Of a stretch of DNA of 64,000 nt, positions 12,256 through 24,002 are shown piece by piece. Source of the DNA: Rhizophagus clarus. Lineage: Eukaryota > Glomeromycota > Glomeromycetes > Glomerales > Glomeraceae. The stretch is taken from NCBI GenBank assembly GCA_015698045.1, contig BLAL01000034.1, positions 434,001 through 498,000 on the forward strand, in the 5' to 3' direction. The position numbers and the translations under genes are program-made. How positions within the stretch are numbered: position 1 is the first letter of the stretch; every line of letters begins with the position of its first letter. The notes beneath the pieces are model-generated. The model saw nothing but the letters and a program-made list of their open reading frames with translations, made no database searches and had not been told where the DNA came from.

Positions 12256-13403
12256 GAAAACGAAAATTTTTTATCTAATTAAAAAATATTAGAAATGTAA
12301 AGAAATTTTTTTTTAACTCGTTTTTTTAATGCAAGGGTTGATGTACTGCATGAATGTTAGCAAATCAGATTTATATACGGAACTGTACCCATAATTCCGG
12401 CCAGAATTACGACAAAAAAGAAAGTTTCCGCAAAATTTGGATGCAGACGTAGTGAATTTGCCGATCTGACTGCGCCCGCCTGCGGATTTTGAATTATTAT
12501 TGATTTTTTTAATAGGATAGACGATAAACTTTTGACAGTTTGTAAAATCACCTCACAACACATCATATTCGATCACATCATCGATCGAGATGATCGAGAT
12601 AAAGAAATATAAATAATTTTTATTAGGAAATGGCAGGCTATTAAAATGTTATACCTCGTTGCACTAAGACCATGAAATTACATATACGGTATTCCCTCTG
12701 ATTAATTATTAATGATTATAATGTATGTACCGTCAATCTGTTAATTAAGTTAATTAAAAGCATTGTCACATCACGTCGAAAATTTTATAACATTTTATCA
12801 CAGGCAATCACTACATTTAGTGCACACAAATAATTTCCAATATCTATGAACATCAAAAAGAAAACACTGATGTGGGATCTTCTAGATAGGAAAATCATAG
12901 TTATTATATTAATTTCCTATTAAAATCGATTTTAAATTCCTAATATAGACAATGAAGATTTTAACGTGTAACTTCTTGGCATTCGCGTCGCGTAACATCG
13001 TTTTACAGTTTTACAGTGTAACAAATGTAACAAGTAACCTAATAACTAACTTAAAACCTCATATTGAATGTTTAGTACTAGGTACAATACAAAAACTTAA
13101 AACTCGATAAATATCTTTCATACAATAAAATTTATTGTTATATTGTTCCTTTTTTTTTTATCTTGTACGCCCGAAATCTTTTAGAAGCCATTGTTGTAAA
13201 GGTCTAGAAATGTACGTTTCACAGAACATTCGGATTTTAAATAAAGGAAGGAAAAATAAAATCTGTTTATTAAACAAAATTGATAGTATAAAATAAAGGA
13301 GTTTGTAATTTAAAAATATTTTTCAATTTTTATTTAATCTTTTTTTTTTTGTTCTCGAAAGAGATTGAATATTAATTCAAACGTACTGTATATTATACTA
13401 GTC
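12256..13403. other. Divergent intergenic region between tRNA-ligase-like and channel genes
   Basis: About 1.1 kb separating two divergently transcribed genes, so it should contain both promoters. The minus-strand frame at 12357-12566 contains a translated piece of the dispersed repeat around TTCCGGCCAGAATT and is not a credible gene. T-rich tracts precede the channel start at 13404. No ligase-domain coding was found here. Confidence 0.5.
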
Positions 13404-16400
13404 ATGTCAGAATTACAAAAAATAAGTGATGAAGAAAAGGCAGAAATCATATCAATTTCTTCACTTAATTCTGTAAAGAAAGTCCCAGATAAAGGCTATC
13501 ATATTGCTATAAGTCCAGATGGAACTCAAATAGCAACGTTAAATACTGAAACTCTTCAAATAAAATTATGTAAATTTGATAATTTAACAGAATTACACAA
13601 AGTGGGTTGTGAAAATTTTAAACGTATTAGTGCTCCAGCTTGGAGTTTAGCTGTATCTAATGAAATTACTTTGGCCGACGGGACGGTTGATGTATTAATT
13701 GCCGTATCTTGTTTTGATGATGAGTTCATGGATAATCTCCATTCTAATAGAAGAGATATTGATATTAATAATATACGTAATAATAATATATATAATGATG
13801 ATAATATAAAATATTCTGGAGCTTCTACTTGGATCATTTCTTTTGCGCATCAATCAAGAATCTCCACATCAATTAATAATTTGGGTGGTATAGTAAAATT
13901 CTTGGATAATGATTCTAATTCAACTAATATAATTCTTATTGATACTGATGGAATTAATAAATTCCTTATAAATCACGAAAAAATCAATGATATAATTAAG
14001 AATGGAAGTGAAAATGATGTTAATTATTGGCATAATCTTTTTTTTCCTGAAGAATCGGTTAAAAAATTTTATTTTCCTACAAAATTTTCGAAAAGAAATT
14101 ATGAAAGTTATAGTTTTCTTATTCAACGTAGTTTGATAAAAGATCGTTTGATCGTGGAAAATTATAAAAATAAAATACAAACTGTTGAAATATATAATTT
14201 AAAAACAAACTTATTGGAAATTACTTTACAAAAATATGAAGGTTCAAATTCAGTTATAGGAAAAGGTTTCCCTTGCTTTGCAATATCAAATAATGGATCC
14301 CTATTCGCTTATTGTCACGGTGCAAATACTATTACTATTTATTTAATGGAAAATGGTTTGGAAATTATCACAAAGAAATTTAGTGATACGCATGCTCGAA
14401 TACTTTCTTTTTATTTCATTCAAGATGATAGTGAATTATTAATTATTGTTGAAGAAGTTACATATAATGAGGATATCGCAGAAAATATTATTTCACCTTT
14501 CGTTGTAATTTGGGATTTATTTAGTGTTTCTGATAATTGTGTCAGGAGGATTAATAATAATTTTTCTTTATCTCCTACAAAATTAGTCAATTCCTCTGGA
14601 AATATTCTTATCCTTACGGAAAGTGGAAAAGTTGTTTCAATTTTTGAAAGACCAGAAATGATTAAATTATTGAACTCCGAAATCGATGTTACTAAAAACA
14701 TAATTTCACTTGATAAATCTTCCGATTCTTCATCAGCAACTCCTTATTATTTAATCTATAATTCCTTTGGAGAAAGTTTAGATCCTAAAACCGAACTTAA
14801 TAATGGAGTTATTATGGTTAATTCTGAACCTTGGCATAACAAACTTTATAAACGTATTTCAGCTTATCTTGATGATGATAAATCCATACAATTAATAATA
14901 GGAGAATCCACCGTTCAAGTATGGCACGAAAGAAAAGGTGGTTCTTCATCTAAAAAAGTTCTTGATTATATTTGGACAAATAATCATATGGAGCAGCAAA
15001 GACAAATGCAAATTCAATCTTTAGAAGTTGGTCATAAAAAATTTTCTTTAACTTTATACATTCCTTCTGGAATTTCTTTTAAACTTGGACATGAAATTAA
15101 ACTTGAATGGCCCGAAAAAGTTAGTAATCCAGTAGATGCATGTCAAGCAATGGAATTTCTTGATAAAAAAAAGAATGATCTTTCAGATCAAAAGAAACAA
15201 CATGAATTTGAATATTTGGTTCAACAAACTGAATCTATCATTAAAAAATATTTAAATAAAAATCATGGATTATGGAGAATGTTTGATATACGTTTTGATA
15301 TTATGGCAAATCTTATTCGTGGTAATTGTGTATCTCTTATTAAAAATATTTTATCTTATGATTCTGATAAGAAAGAAAAATATTTACATATTCCAAGATG
15401 TTATTCTTGGGATGGGAAAATCAAAGAGACTGATCTTGAGATTGCTATTAAAAGTTCTGAAGGTCGCTATCGTAAAGATACGATTATAATTAAATATTTA
15501 TTAGATTATTATTCTGATAATTCTTTAAAAACTTCAAATTGGATGTTTACTGTCACTAAAACAATTCCTCTTCTTTACCAATATCAATTAGAATTTTATG
15601 TTAAAGAATTATTTCAAAAACCTTGTTTTGGAATTAGTAATGTTTATTTAGAGCAATCAAAGATTCGTAAAAAAGATGTGATTTCGAGTAATGATAAAGT
15701 CATTCACGCGTTTGATGCAAATTTAGGTTTTGTCAAAAGAAAAAAGTACAATTTCTTACAACGATTAATTTTTAAAGGGAAACAAAGGTAAATAATTTTT
15801 AAATTATGATGAAACAAAGATCTTTTCTTTTTTAAAAGAATTTTTTTTTTTTTTTTTTTTTTTAGGGGAAAGAAGACGATCTCGAATATAACGAGCAGGG
15901 AATTTATCACTAGTCCTTTACATGTTAGTCAGGTTTTCATTGTACCCCTTCCAGATTTTACGGTATATCCAGAAGAAATTAATTATAAACAAAATCACTG
16001 GATGGTTCCTATCAAACTCTTAAAATTATTAGTTTGGCCACGTGGTCATGTATTCGAAGAAGAGAAAAAATTAAGTCCATTCTTAAGAATGATAAGGAAT
16101 AGTGATAGCGCAGAAATTTATGATAATCCATCAATAGCCGCAGTAATTGATTATAAATGGAGCTCAGCAAAAGGTTTTTTCTTAAGACATGCACTTATGT
16201 ACCTTGTGTTTGCATTAATGTTCTCATTTGTAGCCAATACAATTAAAGACATTAATGTATCGACACAAGGAACATCTTTGAAATATCCTATGCCATTGAT
16301 GGTTGCTTTTTATGTTATATTTTATTGGTTGGGATTTTACTTGTTGAATACTGAAAGAATTCAATTAAAATATGAAGGAGTGAAAAGATATTTTAATATT

Positions 16401-17200
16401 TATAACTTTTTTGATTTGATTTCAGTCATCTGTCCATTATTGGTAGCTACTGCACAACTATATTATTATTTATCAACGACCCCATCCATTAAAATTGATC
16501 TGAATAATAGTTTTAATCCTGAAAGAGTCCTGCGAATAATGACTATTTTTAATTCTTTTTCAATTTTGTTAGTTTGGCTGCAATTTGCTTTGGTAAGTCC
16601 TTTAGAACATTTATTACCATAATCATAATAACGATCCTATTAATTAACAGCTTATACAACAAATTTTGTTAGTTATTACGATACTTTCAACAAACTGGAA
16701 CTTACATCTATGTTATTGTTTATATCTTGAAACAAATCATACCCTTCCTAATTTTTGTACTGATAGTCGTCTTTGGATTTGGCCATGCTATGTAAGTTGT
16801 CATTTTATATCACACACAGAACTTATCTTTTTTCATTTAAAGAACGATCAAGTATTTGACCGGTAATTTTAATCTAATTTTATTTGATAGGTTTATTTTA
16901 CTTAGCAATACACAAAATATAGGCATTCAACCTAATGGTTCCACTTATTTGTTAAATAATACTATTAATGGAGAGCAATATGAAATGGACCAAACATTTG
17001 ATGTGCATAGCACATCGGATAATTTTTATACAGATTTTATTAAATCCGTTGAATCAGTTTTCTTTTGGACAGGAGGTCGTTGGGATCAATTAGAACAATG
17101 GACTTTCTGGCCAGTAGATATCTATTCTATAATTGGTAGCATTTTTCTTGTTACAATTTTACAGAATATGTTGATAGCAATGATGACGTAAGTATTGATC

Positions 17201-17233
<33 letters not shown>

Positions 17234-17771
17234 TTGTATATTAATTAAACGATCACACCAAACGTTTAATTATTTTAGTGGTGCGTATGATGATGCGACA
17301 AAAGTTGGTAAATATGCTGTATTAAAATATCGAGCAGAATTGATCGCAGATTATGAAACGATTGATAATCCATTCGGAAAGAAAAAAGAAAATCCTCGAT
17401 ATATTTATTTTTTTGGAAATTCTGATTATATTCAAGAATGGTTAGAAAATTCCGAGAAAGCTAGGAATAGTCATAATAATTTCTTGGAAGAAATTGATAA
17501 CGGAAATATTAATTCTTTGGATTATGAAAATGATGACGACGACAACGGTGATAAGATATCTCGAAATATGTCTGATTTACCAAAAGAATGGCACGTTGAC
17601 GAAGATAATGATAGTAAAAACGAATTATCAGATAATAAACTTTCGAAAGATAACGTTAAAAACGAAGTTAAAATCTTGCAAGATAAAATTCAATCTATGG
17701 ATAGTAAATTACATTCTATGGAAGAAAGTATCAAAAATTTAATTTCTTTATTACAAAATCAGCAAAAATAA
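13404..17771 (+). CDS. Ion transport domain protein (TRP/voltage-channel-like) with beta-propeller-like N-terminus
   Basis: Five exons (13404-15787, 15866-16592, 16673-16791, 16891-17187, 17279-17771) with GT-AG introns of 78-99 bp give 1339 in-frame codons. The first 800 or so residues look like a WD40/beta-propeller array (repeats such as GYHIAISPDGTQIATL), probably cytoplasmic. Exons 2-4 encode six hydrophobic segments, starting with FFLRHALMYLVFALMFSFVA at about residue 900, then a pore loop (SVFFWTGGRWDQLEQW) and a last helix ending LQNMLIAMMT, the usual S5-pore-S6 layout of the Ion_trans family. The tail has an acidic Asn/Asp region and a C-terminal coiled coil (LQDKIQSMDSKLHSMEE). Predicted cation channel of a membrane; ion selectivity cannot be read. 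ATG 13404 is the first Met in frame. Introns 1 and 4 carry long poly-T before the acceptor. Similar proteins are numerous in Rhizophagus. Confidence 0.9.
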
Positions 17772-18472
17772 TATCATTTATTTATCAATAATGTACATAT
17801 GTTAATTCTTCAAGCATTCCTATTTCCTCATACATAAGTATTTACATGTTATTTATTAATTTATACTGTATATTATATATTTTAGCTTTTAATTTGTAGT
17901 AGCTAATGAATTCAGGTTCTTTTTCGGTTATGTAAATAAAAAGAAAGTATTCGCTATTATCAATTACTTGAAAGTTGTACAACACGAGTATACAGTTTTT
18001 TTGAATAAACTTTACAGAGGGCGATCAATATTATGCGGACATTTAAAGATATTTCAGTATCTAGTGATTAAAATTCCATGATTTTATATTCATTAGATAC
18101 GACTCATTTAGAGGATTTGAATGATAATAAAATTGTATTTGTATGATCAATATCCAGTATACAATTACACTTTGAAATTTAAATGTTCTCTCTATGATAA
18201 CTTTTGATCCAATAATTGGATTTCAACTCATTGTACTCGTCTCATTGAGACAATTTGAATGATGGTAAAAACATATCAATTGGATTAATAGTGATTGAAC
18301 TACGATACTATTTTGAATTTAGCTATTTATTATGCTAGTTATACAAATTATAGAATTTTTGCAGTGAGCATTCTCATATTTGCAAAATTCTTAAAAAATA
18401 TGAAGTATAAAAGTTTGTTTATTATAACTATAGGCACAGAATAATATGTTAATTTATATTATATTAATATAT
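17772..18472. other. 3' region of channel gene; no gene
   Basis: AT-rich sequence with no open frame of note between the channel stop codon and the inverted telomere-like element. Contains the likely 3' UTR and polyadenylation region. Confidence 0.5.
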
Positions 18473-19170
18473 AACTAGCTTGAAGCCCGCTCCTTCGCAT
18501 CAGGTTGGTATTTATTAATAAAATAATATACAAATCCTAATCCTAACTCTAATTTTAATCTAATCCTAATATTAATCCTAATTCCTAACCCTAACCCTAA
18601 TTCTAATCCCTAATCCTAACCCTAATTCTAATCCCTAATCCTAACCCTAATCCTAACCCTAATTCTAATCCCTAATCCTAACTCTAATTCTAATCCCTAA
18701 TCCTAACCCTAATTCTAATCCCTAATCCTAACCCTAATCCTAATCCCTAACTCTAACTCTAACCTTAATCCCTAACCCTAACCCTAACCCTAATCCTAAC
18801 CCTAATCTACCCTAATCCCTAACACTTTTCCTTTTCATTTTTGTTTTTTTATATTTAATTGTAATAATAGCTATAATGCTGGCCAGAATTAAATGATCGG
18901 CATAATAATTTTCTTATTTGGAATACTTGTAAAACCAACCTGATCAGATTTTTGCAAGGGAAAATATTTCCTTTTTTTGGAATTTGTGTAATATAAAATT
19001 TCCTTTTTCAGAATAATAAACTTCTGATTTTTGTAGGAAGTAAAATTTCCTTTTGGGGATTTTGTATAATGTCATGTGATAATATGGCCAATAAAAATAA
19101 GGTTACACAATTTAAATTTATTTATATAGGTATTCTAAACGTTACAAATATTTTTAATTATATAGATGAT
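18473..19170 (-). repeat. Repeat element with degenerate telomere-like core (copy B, inverted)
   Basis: Reverse-complement copy of 100-822: AACTAGCTTGAAGCC at one end, a core of CCCTAATCCTAACCC-type units (about 18535-18820), then the same flank with GGAATACTTGTAAAACCAAC and ATTTCCTTTT. Together the two copies form an inverted pair about 17.7 kb apart enclosing the tRNA-ligase-like and channel genes. Differences between copies are scattered, so this is not a very recent duplication. Confidence 0.7.
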
Positions 19171-19278
19171 CAGCATAATTTGATAAAATAAAATGTCTGT
19201 ATACTTTTGATCACCCTTTGTAATTAACTCTAATTAATGCATGTCAGATGAATTGTAATACATCAATAATAGGTAATA

Positions 19279-20836
19279 CTAAGTATTACTATTATTTCCT
19301 GCATGATTTTTGAAGAGAATTAAGACTCCATCAAGCAAAGTCTGAAGAAAAATTCCTTAAGCATCATTAATATCTCTATCAATTTTTATATTACAATTCT
19401 TGCATTTGTAAATTTCTGACCCTCCAATTCTCTGGATATTTCCACACCAACTACATGTTTTTGATTGTAAGCTTCATTTTGGATTATTACATGGATTCCT
19501 TTTTCTTCTGTTTTAAATCAAACATTGTTAAAATGATTCCTTTTTCTTCTGTTTTTGAAATCAAATATTGTTGAAACTTGTAATAAGACCAACAAAGCAT
19601 CTTTTTAACTGTTTTTCTTGTTATCTTTTGTGTTTTTCTGTTCACTATATTTGAAACCTCAAAGGAGGGAATAATAACTACATTAAATTCATCAGTTAGG
19701 AAATTAATTATTTTTTGGTAAATTTTATTTTGCAAATGTTTGATATTTTTTTGCATATGAGAGATAGCATTATCAATATATAATGTTTTCTTTTTCTTTT
19801 GTTTTGAAGTTGAAGATGCCAGTTTGTCTTTTTTTGATATGAGATCATCTATATGTTTATATGAATAGAAGATATGTTTTATATCATACTTTCCTATTTT
19901 ATCACACCTTTTGTTAAAGAATACCATGTGAATAGAGTATGAACTCCTGGGTTTAGAAACCTGCACTTGACCATATTTTGAAGCCCAGCTTAGCCTGGAT
20001 TTGAAAACAGTGTATTATGTGCCAGTCTGGCCTGGCCCAGATTGAAAATACTGAAATCTGGGCCTAGCCCAGACCCTGACTGATTTTTTATATATGTAAG
20101 AAAAAATAAAGAAGAAAGAAAATGAAATTAAAGTTTTATAATAAAAATATAGTGTTTGGTTAAAAATCAACTCGTATATGAAATTAAAATAAAAAATATT
20201 AATTTTCAAGTCTGATCTGAAATTAGAAATTTGTGGCAAGCTTAATTTCAGACAGAATTAAGGAGATTTTGGCCAGAATTAAGAAAATCTGGGTTTTACC
20301 AAAAAAAATCTGCAAGTCTGGCCTGGCCCAGATCTTTTTTTAATTAATATTTGCTAGCCTGAACCTGGATCTAGGCTCAGTTTGCAGGCCTGTACCTGGG
20401 TTAATTGAAGCAATAGGACTTCTGCTTGTATTTTACAGATTTGTTTCTTCATTTCATATACCTAATAAAATATCCAATTATAATCTATCTTCTATAATGG
20501 TCATTTATTACACTTTCTTTTTGTTTCAAAATGAAATAGATGCAAATCATGTTTTCCATCTTTTAATTCATTTGATTTGTATCATTTTAATGATAAATTT
20601 GAAGAATTATGAAGATGTTCAATATAAAAATGGTTTCATTTCTTTTTAGAAAAATTTTGTATATGAATAGTCATTATTTGTTGTAAATTCTTTTTAAATT
20701 TAAAAGATAATGATTATTTTTTAGTAACTTTTAAATTTTTTTGTATAACATTTTTTCTGCTAGTCACCAAAGCTTCATCAATACTTTTATCAATCACATT
20801 TGCAGGTACTTTATTATGTAGACTTTTAAAATATGA
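19279..20836 (-). pseudogene. Fanzor (eukaryotic TnpB-like RNA-guided nuclease) pseudogene
   Basis: Read from about 20800 down: KVPANVIDKSIDEAL and SLSFKFKKNLQQIMTIHIQN match the N-terminal half of Fanzor/TnpB proteins. After a 441-bp insertion (19954-20394) come the RuvC-I-like NPGVHTLFTWYS, then DIKHIFYSYKHIDDLISK, the RuvC-II region VVIIPSFEVSNIV with RKTVKKMLCWSYYKFQQYL, a zinc ribbon (CSWC...CKNC) and RuvC-III DRDINDA. This order is diagnostic of the family. Known Fanzors are RNA-guided DNA endonucleases carried by transposons. Here the RuvC-I Asp is Asn, there are several frameshifts and stops (including one right after DRDINDA), and a short tandem duplication near 19495-19560. The N-terminus beyond the MITE at 20837 is unclear. 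Non-functional. Confidence 0.85.
19954..20394. mobile_element. hAT-like MITE inside Fanzor, 8-bp target duplication
   Basis: A 441-bp non-coding insertion flanked by identical CCTGGGTT (19946-19953 and 20395-20402). Ends are imperfect inverted repeats: TAGAAACCTGCACTTGACC and, from the other side, TACAGGCCTGCAAACTGAGC. Subterminal regions repeat GGCCTGGCCCAGA in both orientations. The 8-bp duplication and TA ends fit hAT. Removing it rejoins the Fanzor RuvC-I region (IASINPGVHTLF). Confidence 0.85.
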
Positions 20837-20987
20837 GGTCTTTGCAATAGAAAGGTACGAAACTCAAAAAAATGTTTAAATTTATTTTATATACTAATTA
20901 TGTTTTTTATACTAAAATAAATGTAAATTTAATATTAATTAAATTTTTATTTTTTTTTGAGTTTCGTATCTTTCTATTGCAAAGACC
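20837..20987. mobile_element. Short MITE with 36-bp terminal inverted repeats
   Basis: A 151-bp element starting GGTCTTTGCAATAGAAAGGT and ending in its reverse complement (one mismatch seen, over about 36 bp) around an AT-rich centre. It sits at or in the 5' part of the Fanzor pseudogene. No clear target duplication. The plus-strand frame across it is not a gene. Confidence 0.75.
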
Positions 20988-21239
20988 CCATATAATCCTA
21001 ATTATACAACCGTTTAAAAAAATTTATGCTTTTTCCTTATACATAATTTTTGTAATTTCTTATTTTTTCACCAGGATCTTTTTCTTTTTTTACATTTATA
21101 TATAGTTTAAGTTTTTCATTAAGTATTTAAGGTTTTATATCAATTACTGGAAATATTACAAAAAAAGAAGGCAAATTTTTTTATTAAGGTTAGTAAAAAA
21201 AAAAATTTGTAACACAGTACCCTCTTTAAATATATAGCA

Positions 21240-21630
21240 TATATATGGGTGGACTCACAGTAAAAGGTAGGGCTTGGCCAAAAAATTCTTTTTTTAAATT
21301 TATAAATAATTATATATTAATTTATCTGATTTTTCAGAAAAATTATTTTTTTATTTATAATGTATTAAAAAAAAAATATAATAATTTATAAATTATAAAT
21401 TTTATATTATATTTAATAAATGATCTATTCTTGCTAGAAAAAAACTAATACTTCTAATGAATTCCTTGCAAAATTTTATCCTAGTTCATAAAAAACTAAT
21501 TTCAAAAATCTTTAATGGTGATATAATAAGTAATGATCTTTCAAATTAATTACATAATTAAAATTGCAATTTTCTTAAAATCATATAATTGTTCCAGTTT
21601 CACCTTTTGCTGTGAGCCCATCCATATATA
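21240..21630. mobile_element. MITE with about 30-bp terminal inverted repeats
   Basis: TATATATGGGTGGACTCACA at the left is mirrored by the right end (TATATATGGATGGGCTCACA read from the opposite strand), continuing through AAAAGGT. The interior is AT-rich and non-coding. TA-rich flanks hide any target duplication. Confidence 0.7.
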
Positions 21631-21832
21631 ATTAAAGTTGACCAAAATTAATTAAATCTAGTTAAATTTGTTAATCAATAATTCATAATTCTAACCAAAA
21701 TTTTATTAATTTTGGCTAATCTTATGTCATTAGTGCCAGGTTATGCCTAGCGGTGGCTAAAGTCCCCTACCCATCCCTCCTTCGTAGGACCTATACCATA
21801 TCACCTATCCAGTTACCTTCCAGCGCCTTATA

Positions 21833-24002
21833 ACTAAGGTTGTCTGCTGAAACTTATTTGGCCTAATACCAAAAGTTGAAACTCTTTATATAGTGCTGAA
21901 ATAATAAAACGCTGAAACTGCTAAAACTGCCAAAATTGTTTTAGCATTTCAGCATAGTTTCGGCATAGCAAATACTAATATTTTATTAGAGTTTCAACAT
22001 AGTTTCAACTTTTTACTACTAATTATGATTAGTTTTCTGAATAGGTCAGGTCAGGTCAGGTCTGGTAATCTATCTGATCCAATCTAACCTGTTTGACCTG
22101 GTATAATACTTCAGGTCAAACATTTTGTAGTGAATGTTTTTTAAGCGATTAATTAAAATAATACTTTTTTTTTAAGCGTTATAATAAAAAATGCTTTTTT
22201 TTTAAGCGTTATAATAAAAAATGCTTTTTTTTTAAGCGTTATAATAAAAAATGCTTTTTTTTAAGCGTTATAATAAAAAATGCTTTTTTTTAAGCGTTAT
22301 AATAAAAAATGCTTTTTTTTTAAGCGTTATAATAAAAAATGCTTTTTTTTTAAGCGTTATAATAAAAAATGCTTTTTTTTTAAGCGTTATAATAAAAAAT
22401 GCTTTTTTTTTAAGCGTTATAATAAAAAATGCTTTTTTTTTAAGCGTTATAATAAAAAATGCTTTTTTTTTAAGCGTTATAATAAAAAATGCTTTTTTTT
22501 AAGCGTTATAATAAAAAATGCTTTTTTTTAAGCGTTATAATAAAAAATGCTTTTTTTAAGCATTGTAATTAAAAAACGTTTATTTTGCATTTTAATTAAA
22601 AAAATGCCTATTTATGTTTAAATTAAAAAAAACGCATTATAATTAAAAAAATGCGTTATAATTAAAAAACGCTTTTTTTAAGCGTTATAATTAAAAAACG
22701 CTTTTTTTAAGCGTTATAATTAAAAAACGCTTTTTTTAAGCGTTATAATTAAAAAACGCTTTTTTTAAGCGTTATAATTAAAAAACGCTTTTTTTAAGCG
22801 TTATAATTAAAAAACGCTTTTTTTAAGCGTTATAATTAAAAAACGCTTTTTTTAAGCGTTATAATTAAAAAACGCTTTTTTTAAGCGTTATAATTAAAAA
22901 ACGCTTTTTTTAAGCGTTATAATTAAAAAACGCTTTTTTTAAGCGTTATAATTAAAAACGCTTTTTTTAAGCGTTATAATTAAAAAACGCTTTTTTTAAG
23001 CGTTATAATTAAAAAACGCTTTTTTAAGCGTTATAATTAAAAAACGCTTTTTTAAGCGTTATAATTAAAAAACGCTTTTTTAAGCGTTATAATTAAAAAA
23101 CGCTTTTTTTAAGCGTTATAATTAAAAAACGCTTTTTTTAAGCGTTATAATTAAAAAATGCTTTTTTTAAGCGTTATAATTAAAAAACGCTTTTTTTAAG
23201 CGTTTGATCAAAAAAATGCTTTTTAAGCGTTTGATCAAAAAAATGCTTTTTAAGCGTTTGATCAAAAAAATGCTTTTTTAAGCGTTTGATCAAAAAAATG
23301 CTTTTTTAAGCGTTTGATCAAAAAAACCTGCTTTTTTAGCATTTAGTTAAAAAAAATGCTGGTTAATTTTTTTAAAAAAAAGCATCTAGTAATTACAAAA
23401 AATGCTTTTTTTTTATAAGTGTTTAATTAAAAAAAAGTAAACCAGCTAAAATAGATTTTTTAAGCGCTTAATTTAAAAAAATGCAAAACTGTTAAATACA
23501 TTTTAAAGTGTATAATTTTAAAAAAATACTAATAATTTTTTTTAAGTGTTTAATCTTTAAAAAAACGTTTTAAAAATATTAAAACGTTTTTTTAAAGCAT
23601 TTAATTTTAAAAATAAATATTAAAACATTTTTTTTAAAGCGATTAATTTTAAAAAAAATGTTAAACGTTTTTTTTAAGCATTTAAATTTTAAAAAAAATG
23701 CTAAAAACATTTTTTTAAGCATTTTAATTTTTTTAAGAAACACTAAAAATGGTTTTTCTTTTTTTTTGACTTTTAATTTTTAAAAAATTAAAAATCCCCA
23801 TTTGGAATACTATCTACAGATTATAGTAAATACCAAAATTATATGTATATCATATAATCTACTATGCTGAAATGCTGAAATAGTTTTAGCAGTTTTGACA
23901 GTTTTGGTATTTCAGCATTTTTGGCTACTTGCCGAAACTAGGTTTTGGCAGTTTTGACAGTTTTAGCATGCCGAAATCCATTAGTTTTAGTAAACAACCT
24001 TA
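21833..24002. mobile_element. Foldback element with minisatellite core inserted in LTR-like repeat
   Basis: Ends are inverted (AAGGTTGTCTGCTGAAACTT against AAGGTTGTTTACTAAAACTA), followed by subterminal repeats such as AACTGCTAAAACTGCCAAAA and AGCAGTTTTGACAGTTTT in opposite orientation. The core (22143-23760) is a minisatellite. The homologous sequence near 40315 lacks the element and reads straight through CCTTACAGCACGTCTC, an empty site. Flanking CTTATA (21827-21832) and CTTACA (24003-24008) may be the target duplication. No transposase is encoded. Confidence 0.75.
22143..23340 (+). repeat. Minisatellite, 28-29 bp units
   Basis: At least three homogeneous blocks: about 14 units of TTTTTTTTAAGCGTTATAAT followed by AAAAAATGC (22165-22560), about 18 units with ATAATTAAAAAACGC (22640-23200), and 5 units with AAGCGTTTGATCAAAAAAAT (23200-23330). 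Degenerate units continue to about 23760. Each unit pairs GC(A/G)TTTTTT with AAAAAACGC, so single units can form short hairpins. The repetitive plus-strand frames at 22251-22531 are artefacts of the repeat. Confidence 0.9.

Noticed and set aside
12357..12566. 69-codon minus-strand frame upstream of the tRNA-ligase-like gene, possible ligase exon
   Set aside because: No ligase motif (no KxxG), and it contains sequence of a dispersed TTCCGGCCAGAATT repeat.
22251..22531. Two plus-strand frames with repeated LSVIIKNAFF / FKRYNKKCFF
   Set aside because: They are translations of the 29-bp minisatellite; both frames are open only because the unit has no stop in them.
22143..23340. Possible CRISPR array because of regular 28-29-bp repeats
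   Set aside because: Units are contiguous with no unique spacers, and the sequence is eukaryotic.
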